DNA from: Clostridiaceae bacterium Marseille-Q4145
Lineage (GTDB): Bacteria; Bacillota; Clostridia; Lachnospirales; Lachnospiraceae
DNA: 64,000 nucleotides
Assembly: GCA_018223365.1 (NCBI GenBank)
Contig: JAGTTP010000001.1
Span: forward strand, 1,711,910 to 1,775,909
Direction of reading: 5' to 3'
The notes below the pieces were generated by a model. The model saw only the letters and a list, made by a program, of their open reading frames with translations, had not been told where the DNA came from and made no database searches. The position numbers and the translations under genes are program-made. Shown here piece by piece: positions 17,484-25,281 of the stretch (the first letter of the stretch is position 1; every line of letters begins with the position of its first letter).

Positions 17484-17708
17484 ATGAAAGAAACAAAGAT
17501 TAAACTGGGTCTCGGAGATGTGAAAGAATTCGTGACAGCCGCAGCAAAATGTGACTTTGATATAGACGTAAATTATAATCGAGTGCTTGTAGATGGAAAA
17601 TCCATCCTTGGCGTACTGGCATTGGATCTTGGAAAAGTTCTGACTGTGAAATGTCATGGTGAAGATGCAGCATTTGAAGATTTTCTTCAGAAATACGCCG
17701 TTGCTTAA
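17484..17708 (+). CDS. HPr/Crh-like protein lacking the phosphorylatable histidine
   Basis: A 74-residue HPr-fold protein. The second half aligns well with HPr, including DGKSILGVLAL, which corresponds to the regulatory Ser46 region, and the closing GED motif. The first half has no LHARP: the segment where His15 should lie reads LGLGDVKEF. It therefore cannot pass phosphate in the PTS, but could still be phosphorylated on the serine, as in Bacillus Crh. The ATG at 17484 has AAAGGAGA upstream. It is monocistronic, with a very strong promoter and terminator, so it is probably abundant. A catabolite-control co-effector role is inferred. Confidence 0.8.
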   Translation: MKETKIKLGLGDVKEFVTAAAKCDFDIDVNYNRVLVDGKSILGVLALDLGKVLTVKCHGEDAAFEDFLQKYAVA

Positions 17709-17744
17709 GTTTATCCCTTTTATTTTTTATACCCCCTTTTTTGA

Positions 17745-17773
17745 GGCAGTTTCTTAGGAAACTGTCTTTTTTT
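17745..17773 (+). terminator. terminator after the HPr-like gene
   Basis: GGCAGTTTC-TTAG-GAAACTGTC (17745-17766) is followed by seven T. Confidence 0.92.
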
Positions 17774-17774
17774 A

Positions 17775-17783
17775 TGGTATAAT
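17775..17783 (+). promoter_or_regulatory. extended -10 promoter of the helicase gene
   Basis: TGGTATAAT gives a perfect -10 with an upstream TG. The -35 region falls inside the terminator and is poor. Confidence 0.55.
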
Positions 17784-17803
17784 ACCTGAAACGAGGTGCA
17801 AAA

Positions 17804-20161
17804 ATGGAGTACATGGAAACCAGGATTTCAGTGAGAGAGCTGGTAGAATTTCTGGAAAAGAGCGGAGATCTGGACGGCCGCTATACAGGACGAAGAGAGA
17901 CAAAAGCCATGCAAGCGGGGATCCGGCTTCATCGGAAGATTCAGGGACGGATGGGATCCGGTTATCATGCGGAGGTGCCGTTAAAGCTTCTGCAGGACCT
18001 TGGTGATGTGGTGCTGATCTTAGAAGGCCGGGCAGATGGCATCTGGACTGATGAGGATGTGACGGTAGTGGATGAGATTAAGGGAACCTATCGGAATATC
18101 TGGCAGATGGAATGTCCGGAGCGGGTGCATCTGGCCCAGGCAAAGTGTTATGCCTATGTTTACGCGCTGCAAAATCATCTGCCAAGAATTCGTACCCGGA
18201 TGGTGTATGCCGATCTGGAGACAGAAGAACTGCGCTTTTTTGCAGAAGAATATGAATGGGAGGTTCTGAAAGACTGGTTTAGCGATCTGGTGGAACGGTA
18301 TCATAAGTGGCTTTCTTTTCAGTCGGAATGGAAAGAACATCGGGAGACATCTTTAAAAATGCTGCAGTTTCCCTATCCATACCGTGAGGGGCAAAAAGAT
18401 CTGGCAGCAAGCGTGTACCGGAGTATTTTGCGGAAGAAGCGGCTTTTCATTCAGGCACCCACAGGAGTTGGCAAGACCTTATCTACCCTGTTTCCGGCAC
18501 TGAAAGCCGTGGGGGAAGGACTGGGGGATAAGATTTTTTATCTGACCGCAAGAACCATTACCCGTACCGTAGCGGCAGATACACTGGATCTGCTCCGGAA
18601 ACAGGGAATGCGGGTAAAATCCGTGGTGCTGACAGCAAAGGAAAAGCTCTGCGTCTGTGAGGAGGTACAGTGTGATCCTGAACATTGTCCAAGAGCAAAA
18701 GGCCATATGAACCGGATCAATGATGCGGTCTTTGAATTGTGGACCAAAGGTCCGGATGCCTGTACCAGAGAGGTGATTCTTGCCCATGCAGAAAAATGGC
18801 AGGTATGCCCCTTTGAAATGAGCCTGGATCTGGCCATCTGGATGGATGTGATTATCTGCGATTACAATTATGTGTTTGATCCAAGAGTCTGTCTGAAGCG
18901 TTTTTTTGCAGACGGGGTGAAAGGGGATTATCTTTTTTTGGTGGATGAAGCCCATAATCTGGTGGAGCGGGGAAGAGAGATGTATAGCGCTTCTCTTTGT
19001 AAGGAAGATTTTCTGGATGTGAAAAAACTGGTGAGAGGAAAAAGCCAGGCGCTGACGAAAGCACTGGATCGCTGTAACCGGTATCTCTTGACACTAAAGA
19101 GGGAGTGTGAGGAAGGCTGGAAGTGTCTGGAAGGTGTGGATGGCTTCACGATCCCCCTTATGCAGCTCACAGAGGAGTTGAACCATATACTGGAACAGTC
19201 CATAGAAGAAAATTTAAGAAAGACACTGACAGATTTCTGGTTTCAGATGCAGCGCTTTCTGGATACCTGTGACCGGCTGGATGAAAATTATGAAATTTAT
19301 ATGGAAATTCAGGAAGATGGGAGATTTGTGCTTCATCTCTACTGTGTGTGCCCTTCTGAAAATTTGAAAAACTGTCTGGATCGGGGAAACAGTACAGTTT
19401 TCTTTTCCGCTACGCTGCTTCCGGTGAATTACTATAAAGCCCTGCTTACGGGAGATCAGGAGGATTATGCGGTCTATGCCCAGTCTCCTTTTGAGCAGGC
19501 GCAGAGGCTTTTGCTCATCGGAATGGATGTGAGCAGCCGGTATACCAGGCGAGGGGAACAGGAATATGTAAGAATGGCAGACTATATCTGTCAGACGGCG
19601 GAGAATCATAAAGGAAATTATCTGGTGTTCTTTCCCTCTTATCGGCTGATGGAAGCTGTTTATGAAAAATGTAAGCAGCGGGGAAATTTTCGGTGTGAGA
19701 GACAGAGTGGGGATATGAAAGAAGAAGAGCGGGAAGCATTTCTGAGGCTTTTTGAGGAAGAGCGGGAGGAGAGCCTGGCGGCATTCTGTGTTATGGGTGG
19801 TATTTTTTCAGAGGGGATTGATCTGACAGGAGAACGTCTGGTAGGAGCCATGATTATCGGAACCGGGCTTCCCCAGGTGTGCCGGGAAAGGGAAATTCTG
19901 AAACAATATTTTGATCGCAGGGGAATGGATGGATTTGCTTATGCATACCAATATCCAGGAATGAACAAAGTATTGCAGGCAGCGGGAAGAGTGATCAGAA
20001 CCACAGAAGACCGGGGAGTGATTCTTCTGCTGGACGAACGATTTGGAAATACTTCCTATCAGAATCTTTTCCCAAGAGAGTGGTCAGAGCATGCCCGCTG
20101 CAGGCTGCAGGAGCTGAGCGGGTATCTGACAGAGTTCTGGAATGGCCTGAATCAGGACTGA
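17804..20161 (+). CDS. PD-(D/E)XK nuclease fused to Rad3/DinG-type Fe-S helicase
   Basis: A 785-residue DNA helicase. Residues ~20-130 contain a Cas4/RecB-like PD-(D/E)XK nuclease pattern (GRADGIW, then VVDEIKGT; a QAKCYAY helix follows). The superfamily 2 motor follows, with Walker A APTGVGKT (about 216) and DEAH (about 379). Cysteines in KLCVCEEVQCDPEHC and CPFEM (about 280-340) fit the Fe-S cluster domain of XPD/Rad3 helicases. C-terminal motifs FSATLLPVNYY and QAAGRVIRT complete it. It is probably a 5'-3' helicase-nuclease in repair or recombination. It starts 31 bp after the previous terminator, with GAGGTG upstream of the ATG. The 3' end overlaps the convergent lysR gene by 10 bp. Confidence 0.88.
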   Translation: MEYMETRISVRELVEFLEKSGDLDGRYTGRRETKAMQAGIRLHRKIQGRMGSGYHAEVPLKLLQDLGDVVLILEGRADGIWTDEDVTVVDEIKGTYRNIWQMECPERVHLAQAKCYAYVYALQNHLPRIRTRMVYADLETEELRFFAEEYEWEVLKDWFSDLVERYHKWLSFQSEWKEHRETSLKMLQFPYPYREGQKDLAASVYRSILRKKRLFIQAPTGVGKTLSTLFPALKAVGEGLGDKIFYLTARTITRTVAADTLDLLRKQGMRVKSVVLTAKEKLCVCEEVQCDPEHCPRAKGHMNRINDAVFELWTKGPDACTREVILAHAEKWQVCPFEMSLDLAIWMDVIICDYNYVFDPRVCLKRFFADGVKGDYLFLVDEAHNLVERGREMYSASLCKEDFLDVKKLVRGKSQALTKALDRCNRYLLTLKRECEEGWKCLEGVDGFTIPLMQLTEELNHILEQSIEENLRKTLTDFWFQMQRFLDTCDRLDENYEIYMEIQEDGRFVLHLYCVCPSENLKNCLDRGNSTVFFSATLLPVNYYKALLTGDQEDYAVYAQSPFEQAQRLLLIGMDVSSRYTRRGEQEYVRMADYICQTAENHKGNYLVFFPSYRLMEAVYEKCKQRGNFRCERQSGDMKEEEREAFLRLFEEEREESLAAFCVMGGIFSEGIDLTGERLVGAMIIGTGLPQVCREREILKQYFDRRGMDGFAYAYQYPGMNKVLQAAGRVIRTTEDRGVILLLDERFGNTSYQNLFPREWSEHARCRLQELSGYLTEFWNGLNQD

Positions 20162-21045
20162 GGTTTTTCGAAGTAGCTCATAAACTGTCTGGCTGCATTG
20201 CTGACAGGCATTTGTTCGTTATGAATAATTGCCAGCTGCCGGACAGGAAGTTCGGTTTTCAGTGGAATCTGGAACAAATCGCCGGCATTATGCTGGACAC
20301 AGAAGTCCGGTACAAAAGCAATGCCAAGACCGATGGTGGCAAGGTCGATGAGCAGATCGTTGGAGCTAAGTTCAATTTCAGGTACCAGATCCAGCTGCTG
20401 CTGCTGGAACAAAGAATGCAGAAACTCACTGGTGGTACTGTTCCGGTTCAGCATGAGAATGGGATAAGTCAGCAGTTCTTTTAAAGAGAGGGTCTGATGC
20501 TCCAATTCTCCATAATATTTCCGGCTGGCCACAAAGCAGTCGTGGAAATCTTTGATAAACTGAATATGGCATCCATGTCCCAGGCGGGAGTTCGGATAGT
20601 TGGTGAAAATCAGGTCCACGGTACCGCTTTCCAGCAGATCCACACATCCAATGGAGGTCTGATTGGTGACTTTAATGTGAATGTTGGGGTATTCTTTATG
20701 AAACCGGCTTAAATAGGGGACCAGAAAATAGCGGCAGATGGTGTCACTGGCACCGATGCGGAGTTGTCCTCCTCCCAGGGAGCCGGTTTCAAGAATCTGC
20801 ATTTCACCGCGCTTGATGAGATTCATGGCAGGTTCAATGTGACGCAGCAGAATCTCGCCTTCCGGGGTCAGCTGTACCTTTTTGGTACTGCGGATGAAAA
20901 GGGGCTGGTTCAGCTTTTTCTCCAACACTTTGATGGACTGGCTGACTGCTGACTGGGAGATAAAAAGTTTCCGGGAAGCTTCGGAGAAGCTTAAGGAAAT
21001 AGCGACATAGTAAAATACTTTATAAAGTTCGTAATTGATATCCAT
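20152..21045 (-). CDS. LysR-family transcriptional regulator
   Basis: A 297-residue regulator: an N-terminal winged helix (SFSEASRKLFISQSAVSQSIKVLE, about 18-41) and a two-lobed effector-binding domain (LRIGASDTICRYFLVPYLSRF onwards). The length is normal. AGAGGTA lies 7 bp before the ATG. The target and ligand are not evident: the gene upstream on the same strand is DUF1294 and there is no divergent neighbour. The 3' end overlaps the convergent helicase gene. Confidence 0.93.
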   Translation of the reverse strand: MDINYELYKVFYYVAISLSFSEASRKLFISQSAVSQSIKVLEKKLNQPLFIRSTKKVQLTPEGEILLRHIEPAMNLIKRGEMQILETGSLGGGQLRIGASDTICRYFLVPYLSRFHKEYPNIHIKVTNQTSIGCVDLLESGTVDLIFTNYPNSRLGHGCHIQFIKDFHDCFVASRKYYGELEHQTLSLKELLTYPILMLNRNSTTSEFLHSLFQQQQLDLVPEIELSSNDLLIDLATIGLGIAFVPDFCVQHNAGDLFQIPLKTELPVRQLAIIHNEQMPVSNAARQFMSYFEKPQS

Positions 21046-21082
21046 TATTAGTACCTCTTATGAAACGTGTGTATTTATAATG

Positions 21083-21111
21083 ATAATAATAGATACATCT
21101 ACATTTTTCAA
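21083..21111 (-). promoter_or_regulatory. lysR promoter
   Basis: On the minus strand TTGAAA (21111-21106) and TATTAT (21088-21083) are spaced 17 bp. Confidence 0.6.
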
Positions 21112-21135
21112 GAGAAAACTGTGGCCGGAGATCAT

Positions 21136-21396
21136 TTATTTTAAGAAAAACCAGCATCCAAGGGATATTTGAATCACGAGAATCAGCGGCATGCCTGCGA
21201 CGAAATACCAGTGTTTCGTCTTGTGATGAAACGTGTACATGCCAAGAATGGCACCAGCAGAACCACCGATGATGGCAGAAAGAAAGAGGGTTTTCTCCGG
21301 AATCCTCCAGCGATGGTGTTTTGCTTTGGATTTGTCAACACCCATCAGCAAAAATGCCAGTATATTGACAACAATCAGATAATAGTAAAAAATCAT
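21136..21396 (-). CDS. DUF1294 small membrane protein
   Basis: An 86-residue integral membrane protein with about three hydrophobic segments. It shows the DUF1294 signature: NILAFLLMGVDKSKAKHHRWRIPE, then a glycine-rich IIGGSAGAILGMYTFHHKT. The ATG at 21396 is chosen because GGAGGAG lies 6-7 bp upstream on the minus strand; a longer frame from 21606 has no RBS and crosses the promoter region. Function is unknown in the family. A candidate promoter (TTGCTT 21456-21451, TATGAT 21432-21427, spacer 18) lies upstream. Confidence 0.88.
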   Translation of the reverse strand: MIFYYYLIVVNILAFLLMGVDKSKAKHHRWRIPEKTLFLSAIIGGSAGAILGMYTFHHKTKHWYFVAGMPLILVIQISLGCWFFLK

Positions 21397-21474
21397 AAAA
21401 AACTCCTCCATGTAATTATGATTTTTATCATACTCCATTTTGGAAAGAAAAAGCAAGTATGACAAAATATCCGC

Positions 21475-21503
21475 TTTGCATGTAAAACTGAATGCGGTAT
21501 AAT
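21475..21503 (+). promoter_or_regulatory. promoter of the Cys-rich / DUF7916 unit
   Basis: TTTGCA (21475-21480) and a perfect TATAAT (21498-21503) are spaced 17 bp. Confidence 0.75.
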
Positions 21504-21522
21504 AAAATTTCAGGGAGGTTTT

Positions 21523-21720
21523 ATGGAAGTGATCAGAGAAGAATTTATAAACGGCTTCTGCCGGACCACCAATGAGACGAGAACCGTCTGCTGTGAATAT
21601 GAGCAATTGTCGGACGGAACATGGAAATTGACAGATTATGAATGCAATGTAGACAGCTGCCCTAACAGTGCAGCCTGTCAGATCTATAAAGAAGCGAGAG
21701 AAAAAGGAGGAACTTTCTAA
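21523..21720 (+). CDS. small cysteine-rich hypothetical protein
   Basis: A 65-residue soluble protein that I do not recognise. It has six cysteines (13, 23, 24, 41, 46, 52), the last three as YECNVDSCPNSAACQ, which could bind a metal or cluster. CAGGGAGG precedes the ATG and a consensus promoter lies upstream, so it is a real gene despite its size. Its TAA shares one base with the ATG of the next gene (TAATG), so the two are translated together and probably act together. Confidence 0.75.
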   Translation: MEVIREEFINGFCRTTNETRTVCCEYEQLSDGTWKLTDYECNVDSCPNSAACQIYKEAREKGGTF

Positions 21721-22646
21721 TGGGAAAAAGACTTCTGGACTGCACGGCGTCGGATGTGAAAGCCTTTACAAAGGAAGACTGGCTGTACAGCATCGGAGCC
21801 AATGAAGGAAGAACGTTGGCCTGCGAGACGATCGGTACGGTATTGCCGCTGTTTGGAGATGTGACCAATGCGGAAGTAGCCGCTTCTCTTGGGGCAGATA
21901 TTCTGCTTTTAAATATTTTTGATGTAGAGAACCCGATCATTCAGGGATTGCCGGATGTGAAACCGGAAGAACGGGTGCGGGAATTAAAGCGCCTTACCGG
22001 GCGGATGATTGGTATCAACCTGGAGCCGGTAGAAAGTGGATATGAAGGAGAAGATCCGGATAATATGTGGAAAATGTCTCCGGGACGGATGGCGACATTG
22101 AAAAATGCTGTAAAAGCCTGTGAAATGGGCGTGGATATGGTACTTCTTACCGGAAATCCCGGTAACGGTGTTTCCAATCAGGCCATTACCGATACATTGA
22201 AAACACTGAAATGTGAGCTGGGAGACAAACTGATTCTGGCAGCGGGTAAGATGCATGCATCCGGCATTTTAAGTGAAGCCGGAGAGCATATTATCACGGA
22301 AAAAGATGTGGAGGAATTTATCGGAGCAGGAGCGGATATTGTGCTGTTTCCGGCACCTGGAACGGTTCCCGGCATTACGATGGAATACATAAGGAGCCTG
22401 GCAGCCGTGGCCCACAGTCATAATGTGCTGACCATGACCAGTATCGGAACATCCCAGGAGGGGGCGGATGCAGAGACGATCCGGCAGATAGCCCTCATGT
22501 GTAAGATGGCGGGAACAGATATCCATCATCTGGGAGATTCCGGTTATACGGGTATTGCCATTCCGGAAAATATTACCGCTTATTCCAAAGTCATCCGTGG
22601 AGCGAGACATACCTATCGTCGTATGGCGCTTTCCGTGAACAGATAA
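21720..22646 (+). CDS. DUF7916-type TIM-barrel protein (often annotated haloacid dehalogenase-like)
   Basis: A 308-residue cytosolic protein. It starts MGKRLLDCTASDVKAFTKEDWLYSIGANEGRT in two conserved blocks, and repeated Asp/Gly loops (GADILLLNIFDV, GVDMVLLTGNPG, GADIVLFPAPGT) fit a TIM barrel resembling PEP-utilising lyases more than HAD enzymes. It has no HAD motif DxDxT. The reaction is unknown. It is coupled by TAATG to the Cys-rich gene. A poor intergenic stretch leads to thyA without a terminator. Confidence 0.75.
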   Translation: MGKRLLDCTASDVKAFTKEDWLYSIGANEGRTLACETIGTVLPLFGDVTNAEVAASLGADILLLNIFDVENPIIQGLPDVKPEERVRELKRLTGRMIGINLEPVESGYEGEDPDNMWKMSPGRMATLKNAVKACEMGVDMVLLTGNPGNGVSNQAITDTLKTLKCELGDKLILAAGKMHASGILSEAGEHIITEKDVEEFIGAGADIVLFPAPGTVPGITMEYIRSLAAVAHSHNVLTMTSIGTSQEGADAETIRQIALMCKMAGTDIHHLGDSGYTGIAIPENITAYSKVIRGARHTYRRMALSVNR

Positions 22647-22672
22647 AAAAGAAGAAAAGGAGATAAGCTATA

Positions 22673-22717
22673 ATGGCTTGCAAATATAAAATCAACAGAA
22701 TTGAGGATATTTCATGA
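22673..22717 (+). CDS. possible 14-codon leader peptide overlapping thyA
   Basis: AAGGAG (22657-22662) is followed by an ATG at 22673 and a short frame encoding MACKYKINRIEDIS. Its TGA overlaps the thyA ATG as ATGA. The RBS and the overlap suggest it is translated and couples ribosomes into thyA, which also has its own weak GAGGAT site. No regulatory codon run is apparent. Confidence 0.45.
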   Translation: MACKYKINRIEDIS

Positions 22718-23562
22718 GCTACGCAGATCAGTTATTTATTCATATGTGCCAGGATATTCTGGAGAACGGCACCAGTACGGAAGGAGAAAAAGTCCGTCCT
22801 CACTGGGAGGATGGAAGCTCTGCTTATACCATCAAGCGGTTCGGTGTGGTAAACCGCTATGATTTAAGAAAAGAATTTCCGGCAATCACTCTGAGAAAGA
22901 CAGCCCTGAAAAGCTGCATGGATGAGATTTTGTGGATTTATCAGAAAAAATCCGCTAATATTCATGATCTGAACAGTCATGTGTGGGACGAGTGGGCTGA
23001 CGAGACCGGTTCCATTGGAAAGGCCTATGGCTATCAGATCGGAGTAAAGAGCCGGTATAAGGAAGGCATGATGGATCAGATGGATCGGGTGCTGTATGAC
23101 CTGAAGAACAATCCTTTCAGCCGTAGAATTATCACCAATACGTATGTACATGAGGATTTGAGTGAAATGCATCTCTACCCCTGTGCCTACAGTACTACCT
23201 GGAATGTGACCGAGGAAAAAGGGTCCGATAAACTGGTACTGAACATGGTGCTCAATCAGCGTTCCCAGGATGTACTGGCGGCCAATAACTGGAACGTATG
23301 CCAGTATGCGATTTTGCTGATGATGGTGGCTCAGGTCTGTGATATGGTACCGGGAGAACTTCTGCATGTGATTGCGGACGCTCATATTTACGACCGCCAT
23401 GTGGATGTGATTAAGGAACTGATCGGAAGAGAGACTTATCCGGCTCCGAAGGTACGTCTGAATCAGGAAGTGAAAGATTTCTATCAGTTTACTACCTCAG
23501 ATCTTCTGGTGGAGGATTACCAGGCAGGACCCCAGGTGAAAAATATTCCCATTGCCGTATAA
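22714..23562 (+). CDS. thyA: thymidylate synthase
   Basis: A 282-residue enzyme that methylates dUMP to dTMP using methylene-tetrahydrofolate. The catalytic cysteine lies in LYPCAYSTTW (about residue 156), with QRSQDVLAANNWNVCQYA and HIYDRHVDV as the usual dUMP and folate contacts. It is the classic ThyA, not the flavin-dependent ThyX. It precedes folA by 18 bp, pairing synthesis of dTMP with regeneration of the folate it oxidises. It heads a run that continues through a SEDS protein, ispG and polC. Confidence 0.96.
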   Translation: MSYADQLFIHMCQDILENGTSTEGEKVRPHWEDGSSAYTIKRFGVVNRYDLRKEFPAITLRKTALKSCMDEILWIYQKKSANIHDLNSHVWDEWADETGSIGKAYGYQIGVKSRYKEGMMDQMDRVLYDLKNNPFSRRIITNTYVHEDLSEMHLYPCAYSTTWNVTEEKGSDKLVLNMVLNQRSQDVLAANNWNVCQYAILLMMVAQVCDMVPGELLHVIADAHIYDRHVDVIKELIGRETYPAPKVRLNQEVKDFYQFTTSDLLVEDYQAGPQVKNIPIAV

Positions 23563-23580
23563 ATAAGGAGGACGAACAAC

Positions 23581-24075
23581 ATGAATCTGATTGTAAATGT
23601 GGACCAGAACTGGGCCATTGGAGATAAAGGAAAGCTTCTGGTGAGTATTCCGGAGGATATGAAATTTTTCCGTTCCGAGACCAGCGGTAAAGTCGTGGTT
23701 CTTGGAAGAAAGACACTGGCTACGTTTCCGGGAGGAATGCCATTAAAGAACCGGACCAACATTATTCTGACCAGAAACCCTGACTATCAGGTGAAGGACG
23801 CCATTGTCTGCCACAGTGTGGAGGAAGTGCTGGAAGAAGTGAAAAAGTATAATAGTGAAGATGTCTATATCATAGGAGGAGATACTATTTACAAAGAGTT
23901 TCTGCCCTATTGTGATGTGGCCCATGTGACCCGGACGGATCATGCCTATGAGGCAGATGCCTGGTTCCCGAATTTGGAAGAAGATCCGGAATGGGAGCTG
24001 ACCGGGGAGAGCGATGAGAAGACCTACTTTGATCTGGAATTTCGTTTCTGCCGTTACGAGAGACGGAGGGCATAA
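23581..24075 (+). CDS. folA: dihydrofolate reductase
   Basis: A 164-residue NADPH-dependent reductase. Family blocks are MNLIVNVDQNWAIGDKGKLL (Trp of the substrate loop), GRKTLATFPGG and VYIIGGDTIYKEFLPYCD. AAGGAGG lies directly upstream. It works with the adjacent thyA in the folate cycle. Length and motifs are complete. Confidence 0.95.
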   Translation: MNLIVNVDQNWAIGDKGKLLVSIPEDMKFFRSETSGKVVVLGRKTLATFPGGMPLKNRTNIILTRNPDYQVKDAIVCHSVEEVLEEVKKYNSEDVYIIGGDTIYKEFLPYCDVAHVTRTDHAYEADAWFPNLEEDPEWELTGESDEKTYFDLEFRFCRYERRRA

Positions 24076-24078
24076 AGG

Positions 24079-25269
24079 ATGGCAAAGAGGGAAAGGATGT
24101 TTCAGCCGGGACTTCGAGGGCTGGATACGAACCTTCTGGTGGTGCTGTCTTTCATTATGATTTTCGGATTTGTCATGATTTACAGTGCCAGCTATTACAC
24201 GGCGGGATTAAGTAAAGCATACAATTATGATCCTATGTATCTTCTGAAAAATCAGATCGTATATACAGTTCTTGGCGTGATTGCCATGCTGGTGGTGGCG
24301 TCTGTGAACTACCATATATGGAGTGCATTTGTCATTCCCGGATATGTACTGTGTATCGGATTAATTCTGCTTCTGAAAACACCTCTTGGAGTTACGGTAA
24401 AGGGAGCAACCCGGTGGATTCGTCTGGGGGGCATTCAGTTCCAGGTAGCAGAGCCGATAAAGCTCATTATGATTGTCTTTATGGCCACATTGATCGTGAT
24501 GAAAGGACGGCATTTGAAGAGCTGGCTGTCCATGATCAAGATTATGATTCCCAGCGGAATTATTGCGGTGCTGATCTGGAAAATCAGTGATAACATGAGT
24601 ACGGCAACGATTCTACTGGGAACGGCGGTCTTTATGATGTATGTGGTACATCCGGAACAATGGAAATTCATGCTCTGTGCGGCAGGAGTGGTAATATTTG
24701 TCGCAGTGATGGTCTACTATGTGAAGCATCTGGATCCGTCGGCACTGGAGGCAAACTTCCGTTTTGCCCGTATCCGTGCCTGGCTGGAGCCCTATGAATA
24801 TGAAAAAGATACGGCATTTCAGTCCCTGCAAGGGCTTTATGCCATTGGTTCCGGCGGCCTCTTTGGAAAGGGCCTTGGCAACAGTATTCAGAAGCTGGGT
24901 AAAATCCCGGAACCCTACAACGATTATATTTTTGCAATTATCTGTGAGGAACTGGGCATCTTCGGAGCAGGTCTGATTATTCTTCTATTTATTTACCTGC
25001 TATACCGGATTTTTATTATCTCCCAGACGGCGGAAGATCTGCTGGGCAGAATGATTTCCATCGGCGTGTTTTCCCACATTGCCCTGCAGGTGATTTTAAA
25101 CCTGCTGGTAGTAACGAATCTGTTTCCAACTACCGGGGTTACCCTGCCGTTTTTCAGTTACGGAGGTACCGCGACGGTGTTTCTTCTGATGGAGATCGGT
25201 TTGGTTCTGAACGTTAATAAATACAGTATACAAAAACGCCTGGATGCGATCCGGGAAGAAAAATTATAA
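24079..25269 (+). CDS. SEDS-family peptidoglycan polymerase (FtsW/RodA/SpoVE)
   Basis: A 396-residue protein with about ten transmembrane segments. It is a SEDS glycosyltransferase that polymerises lipid II with a partner class B PBP. The diagnostic C-terminal block NLFPTTGVTLPFFSYGG is intact, as is the ATRWIRLGGIQFQVAEPIKL loop. It cannot be assigned to division, elongation or sporulation from this locus, because no pbp, mreCD or spo gene adjoins it. It starts 3 bp after folA with GGAGGG about 8 bp upstream. Confidence 0.93.
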   Translation: MAKRERMFQPGLRGLDTNLLVVLSFIMIFGFVMIYSASYYTAGLSKAYNYDPMYLLKNQIVYTVLGVIAMLVVASVNYHIWSAFVIPGYVLCIGLILLLKTPLGVTVKGATRWIRLGGIQFQVAEPIKLIMIVFMATLIVMKGRHLKSWLSMIKIMIPSGIIAVLIWKISDNMSTATILLGTAVFMMYVVHPEQWKFMLCAAGVVIFVAVMVYYVKHLDPSALEANFRFARIRAWLEPYEYEKDTAFQSLQGLYAIGSGGLFGKGLGNSIQKLGKIPEPYNDYIFAIICEELGIFGAGLIILLFIYLLYRIFIISQTAEDLLGRMISIGVFSHIALQVILNLLVVTNLFPTTGVTLPFFSYGGTATVFLLMEIGLVLNVNKYSIQKRLDAIREEKL

Positions 25270-25281
25270 CAGGAGGGTGTT

